The position numbers and the translations under genes were made by a program. A stretch of DNA of 64,000 nucleotides from an uncultured Rhodopila sp. (GTDB taxonomy: Bacteria; Pseudomonadota; Alphaproteobacteria; Acetobacterales; Acetobacteraceae): NCBI RefSeq assembly GCF_903944925.1, contig NZ_CAJATU010000076.1, positions 1 through 64,000 on the forward strand, in the 5' to 3' direction. The notes under the pieces were generated by a model. That model was not told the origin of the DNA, did no database searches, and saw nothing but the letters and a program-made list of their open reading frames with translations. The first letter of the stretch is position 1, and every line of letters starts with the position of its first letter. Shown one piece after another: positions 61,542-64,000 of the stretch.

Positions 61542-61950
61542 ATTCTGATTCCAATTCAATCCGTATGCGCGTCAGCAGCTTGCGTTTGCCGATGCCTGCA
61601 TGATCAAGCAATTGTGATGCCACGAAATGAGGCTTGGACTGAGGCAAAATGCGTCGCGGAATGCATTTGATATGCGAAATGCTCGTTGCGCATGAAATCA
61701 ATGCGTCAAATACACGGACGTGAAACGTCAATCAGGCGAAACGGAATGTCGTTTCGCTGTCTGATCCGTCCGGGCGTAGTACCAGCCGGCATTGAGTTTG
61801 ACCCGGAGGCACGGCCGTCTCCACCAATGGCGGGCTAAGGCCAGGCATCCACGCCTTGCTTTGTGCAAGCAAAGGCGTGGATGCCGCCCTGCGTCGGCAT
61901 GACGCGGCGGCGCGTCCGGTCAACTTAACCGCCGGTTGATATACAGGTCG
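61542..61950. other. Intergenic region with palindromic repeat
   Basis: No gene is seen in these 409 bp. The part from 61550 to 61740 is AT-richer and probably holds the promoter of the minus-strand glycosyltransferase. The part 61820-61910 is the palindromic repeat described separately. Confidence 0.5.
61846..61885. repeat. Dispersed palindromic repeat, copy 6
   Basis: The arms GCATCCACGCCTT and AAGGCGTGGATGC are perfect 13-mers, with an inner CTTGC/GCAAG pair. This is the cleanest copy of the CACGCCTT...AAGGCGTGG type. A CGGCATGACGC piece follows at 61896-61906. Confidence 0.8.
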
Positions 61951-62886
61951 TTACCTTACCTGCTGAATCGCCGACAATATCCACCGGCCGCCACGCGAAC
62001 GGACGAACGTCCAGATCTCCGTCGCGGTGACGTGCTCACCGGCGCTGCCATCGACCACCCGCCCGCTGGCGTCGCGCGTCACGTCGATCATCGAGAACCG
62101 CATCGCCACGGTCGCATAGTCCCGCCCCTGCTCGGTCCAGGCCTGCGACAGGTCGCCGCTCTCGAGGCGGACATCCGTCACCGTGTTGCGCACCCCGCGG
62201 CTGACCTGCTGCGAAAGCTGATCCGCGAAGTAGCTCACCATCTCAGGGGTTGCCATGGCCTGCAGCCCGGCGAGGTCATGCGCGCTCCAGGCCGCCTGGA
62301 TGCCCTGCAGCAACTGCTCGAACTGCTGATAGTCGGCCGGCGCGATCGCAATCGGCGGCGGCCCGCCCGGCCGCGCGCCCGAACCCGAAGCCACCGGGCG
62401 GGGACCGGGCATGGTGCGCTGCGCGAAGATGCCCGGTCCGGATGCCATGGCGGGCGAGCGGCCTCCGGTCACCAGGCGGTACACCCACCGCACGACGATA
62501 AACAGCAGGAAGAGTTGCAGCAGCATGCCGAGGAAGCCGAACAGCCCCATGCCGCCGCCGAGGAAACCGTGCCCGAGCAACAGGCCGCCGATGCCCGCGC
62601 CGATAAGGCCGCCCATCAGGCCGGACATGAAGCCGCCGCCCGACCGCATCGGCTGCTGGTAGGCAGGCCCGCCGCCGTAACCCGGTTGCGGCGCGCTCGG
62701 CGTCATGCTGCGCTGCATCGGCTCGGCCGAGTATGGCGCCGTCCGCGTCGGCGGCGGCGCGGTATAGGTCATGCCACCGCGGCTGCCGAAGGAGCCGCCA
62801 TCGCCGGCGCGGGCTTCGGCCAGCCCGGGCGACAGAGCCAGCGCCAGGGCGGCGAGGCCGGAAATCAGGACGGAAGTGCGGCGCAT
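61951..62886 (-). CDS. Tim44-like domain protein with signal peptide and Gly-rich membrane segment
   Basis: The 311-residue protein starts at ATG 62886 with a signal peptide (TSVLISGLAALALALSPGLAEA). A Gly/Pro-rich stretch and a glycine-rich hydrophobic region (GFMSGLMGGLIGAGIGGLLLGHGFLGGG) lead to a membrane segment LLQLFLLFIVVRWVY. The C-terminal Tim44-like domain has DYQQFEQLLQGIQAAWSAHDLAGLQAMATPEMVSYFADQL and ends EIWTFVRSRGGRWILSAIQQV. The domain is shared with mitochondrial import motor proteins; the role of bacterial forms is unclear. Confidence 0.88.
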   Translation of the reverse strand: MRRTSVLISGLAALALALSPGLAEARAGDGGSFGSRGGMTYTAPPPTRTAPYSAEPMQRSMTPSAPQPGYGGGPAYQQPMRSGGGFMSGLMGGLIGAGIGGLLLGHGFLGGGMGLFGFLGMLLQLFLLFIVVRWVYRLVTGGRSPAMASGPGIFAQRTMPGPRPVASGSGARPGGPPPIAIAPADYQQFEQLLQGIQAAWSAHDLAGLQAMATPEMVSYFADQLSQQVSRGVRNTVTDVRLESGDLSQAWTEQGRDYATVAMRFSMIDVTRDASGRVVDGSAGEHVTATEIWTFVRSRGGRWILSAIQQVR

Positions 62887-63019
62887 TTGGTTTCGCTTTG
62901 ATGTTGTCACGCGCGCAATATGGTGCCTTCCATGATCCCTGGCCAGGGGTGGCCATGCGCAGCGATCCCCGGCACGCTGTCCCGGCAACCGCGGCCGCCC
63001 GGCCCGGCGTCAGGGAGAC

Positions 63020-64000
63020 ATGACAGCGAATGCCGACGCGATGAGCATTTCCCTCGCCGAAGACGGCCTGAGCGGTCGCCGGTTCGTGTCGGCGATCGCC
63101 ACACTGGTGATCGCCGTCGGCATGTCGTCGCTGGACACCTCGATTGCGAATACCGCCTTGCCCACCATCGCCACGGACGTGAACGCCAGCGCGGCATCGT
63201 CGGTCTGGGTGGTGAATGCGTATCAATTGGCGCTGGTGGTGTCGCTGCTGCCGCTCGCATCGCTGGGCGAGATCATCGGCTATCGCCGCGTGTATATCTG
63301 GGGGCTTGCCGGGTTCACCCTGGCCTCCCTGCTATGCGCCGTCAGTTGGTCGCTGCCGACACTGACCGCCGCGCGGGTGATCCAGGGCTTCGGCGCCAGC
63401 GGCATCATGAGCGTCAATACCGCTTTGATCCGGTTCATTTATCCGTCCCGGTCGCTCGGCCGCGGCGTGGGTTACAACGCCCTGGTCGTCGCGGTCTCGA
63501 CCGCCATCGGCCCGACCGTCGCCGCCGCCATCCTGTCCGTCGGCTCGTGGCAGTGGCTGTTCGCGATCAACGTGCCGCTGGGCGTGGTGGCGTTCGGCCT
63601 GGCCGTGCGGGTCCTGCCCGAGACCAGCCACGCCGGCTATCGATTCGATTTCGGTAGTGCGGCGCTCAATGCGTTGACCTTCGGCTGCCTGATCTTCGGC
63701 ATCGGCGAAGCGGCGCATGGCGTTTCGCATGCCGTCTCCGGCTCGCTGCTGGGGATCGCCCTGGTCTCCGGCGTGGTGCTTGTCGGCTGGCAACTCCGGC
63801 TGCCGGCGCCGATGTTTCCGGTCGATCTGTATCGCCGGCCGATGTTCGCACTGTCATCCCTCACCGCGTTTTGTTCGTTTTCCGCGCAGGGATTGGCGTT
63901 CGTCTCCCTGCCATTCTATTTCCAGACGGTCCTGGGACTCAGCGCGGTGCAGACGGGGCTGCTGCTGACGCCGTGGCCGGTGATGACAGCGGTGCTGGCG
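63020..64000 (+). CDS. MFS transporter, DHA2 (14-helix drug exporter) family, 3' truncated
   Basis: ATG 63020 follows CAGGGAGAC, and the frame is open for 327 codons to the window edge. Typical signatures are GMSSLDTSIANTALPTIATD (DHA2 motif D1), WVVNAYQLALVVSLLPLASL, GEIIGYRRVYIWGLAGF (motif A-like), ARVIQGFGASGIMSVNTALI (motif B), and AIGPTVAAAILSVGSWQWLF (motif C of drug exporters). Nine or so membrane helices are visible. It diverges from the Tim44-like gene, with 133 bp between. The C-terminal helices lie beyond the window. Confidence 0.93.
   Translation, partial: MTANADAMSISLAEDGLSGRRFVSAIATLVIAVGMSSLDTSIANTALPTIATDVNASAASSVWVVNAYQLALVVSLLPLASLGEIIGYRRVYIWGLAGFTLASLLCAVSWSLPTLTAARVIQGFGASGIMSVNTALIRFIYPSRSLGRGVGYNALVVAVSTAIGPTVAAAILSVGSWQWLFAINVPLGVVAFGLAVRVLPETSHAGYRFDFGSAALNALTFGCLIFGIGEAAHGVSHAVSGSLLGIALVSGVVLVGWQLRLPAPMFPVDLYRRPMFALSSLTAFCSFSAQGLAFVSLPFYFQTVLGLSAVQTGLLLTPWPVMTAVLA

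Overview
This window looks like chromosomal DNA of a GC-rich alphaproteobacterium, most likely Acetobacteraceae/Rhodospirillales. The pointers are a hopanoid block (hpnE-shc-hpnG), a GAAC-N7-GAAC LexA box of the alphaproteobacterial type, an ftsE-ftsX-ydcF-plsC chain, a glgX-malQ fusion, a bacteriophytochrome with GGDEF-EAL output, and many 4-nt ATGA/GTGA gene overlaps. No rRNA, tRNA or CRISPR array was recognised. The family placement is inference from gene content only.

Left part (1-24 kb). An SOS mutagenesis operon imuA-imuB plus a small conserved gene lies on the minus strand; imuB carries an in-frame palindromic insertion. Next come a hybrid histidine kinase, a giant Fe-S/FAD oxidoreductase and a membrane acyltransferase. 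A 1314-residue cell-surface type protein follows, with eight cadherin-like repeats and a possible Cys-His enzyme domain, then glutathione peroxidase, a CheD-like hypothetical protein, and a three-gene cobalt-type nitrile hydratase with a split beta subunit. N-formylglutamate amidohydrolase, endonuclease III, an ACT-like protein and a DUF2125 protein precede the ftsE-ftsX-ydcF-plsC operon.

Middle part (24-44.7 kb). A zinc-ribbon protein is followed by the glycogen operon glgP-glgC-glgA-glgX/malQ (glgB is not here). Then come a small protein coupled to a glutamyl-tRNA-synthetase-like protein whose two class I signature motifs are both degraded, a bacteriophytochrome diguanylate cyclase/phosphodiesterase, and a ferredoxin-NADP reductase. 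A four-gene cassette closes this part: GT2 glycosyltransferase, acyl-CoA-dehydrogenase-like protein, PIG-L deacetylase and NodS-like methyltransferase. It resembles a small-molecule or glycolipid pathway with no obvious known product and is my best candidate for an undescribed system.

Right part (44.7-64 kb). Two toxin-antitoxin modules (Phd/PIN, and HigB/RelE-HigA with a frameshifted toxin) and a stub of a serine resolvase abut the hopanoid genes. The 5' end of hpnG is duplicated around a palindromic repeat. The hopanoid genes are the tail of a long minus-strand run that begins with a small repeat protein and a 1498-residue multidomain glycosyltransferase, then cysQ and a DUF1489 gene. hldE, a CoA-binding/O-acetylhomoserine sulfhydrylase fusion, a GT2 enzyme, a Tim44-like protein and the start of a DHA2-type MFS exporter complete the window.

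A dispersed palindromic intergenic repeat family (copies near 16.05, 29.0, 42.1, 47.25, 58.6 and 61.87 kb) runs through the region and is associated with at least one gene-end rearrangement.
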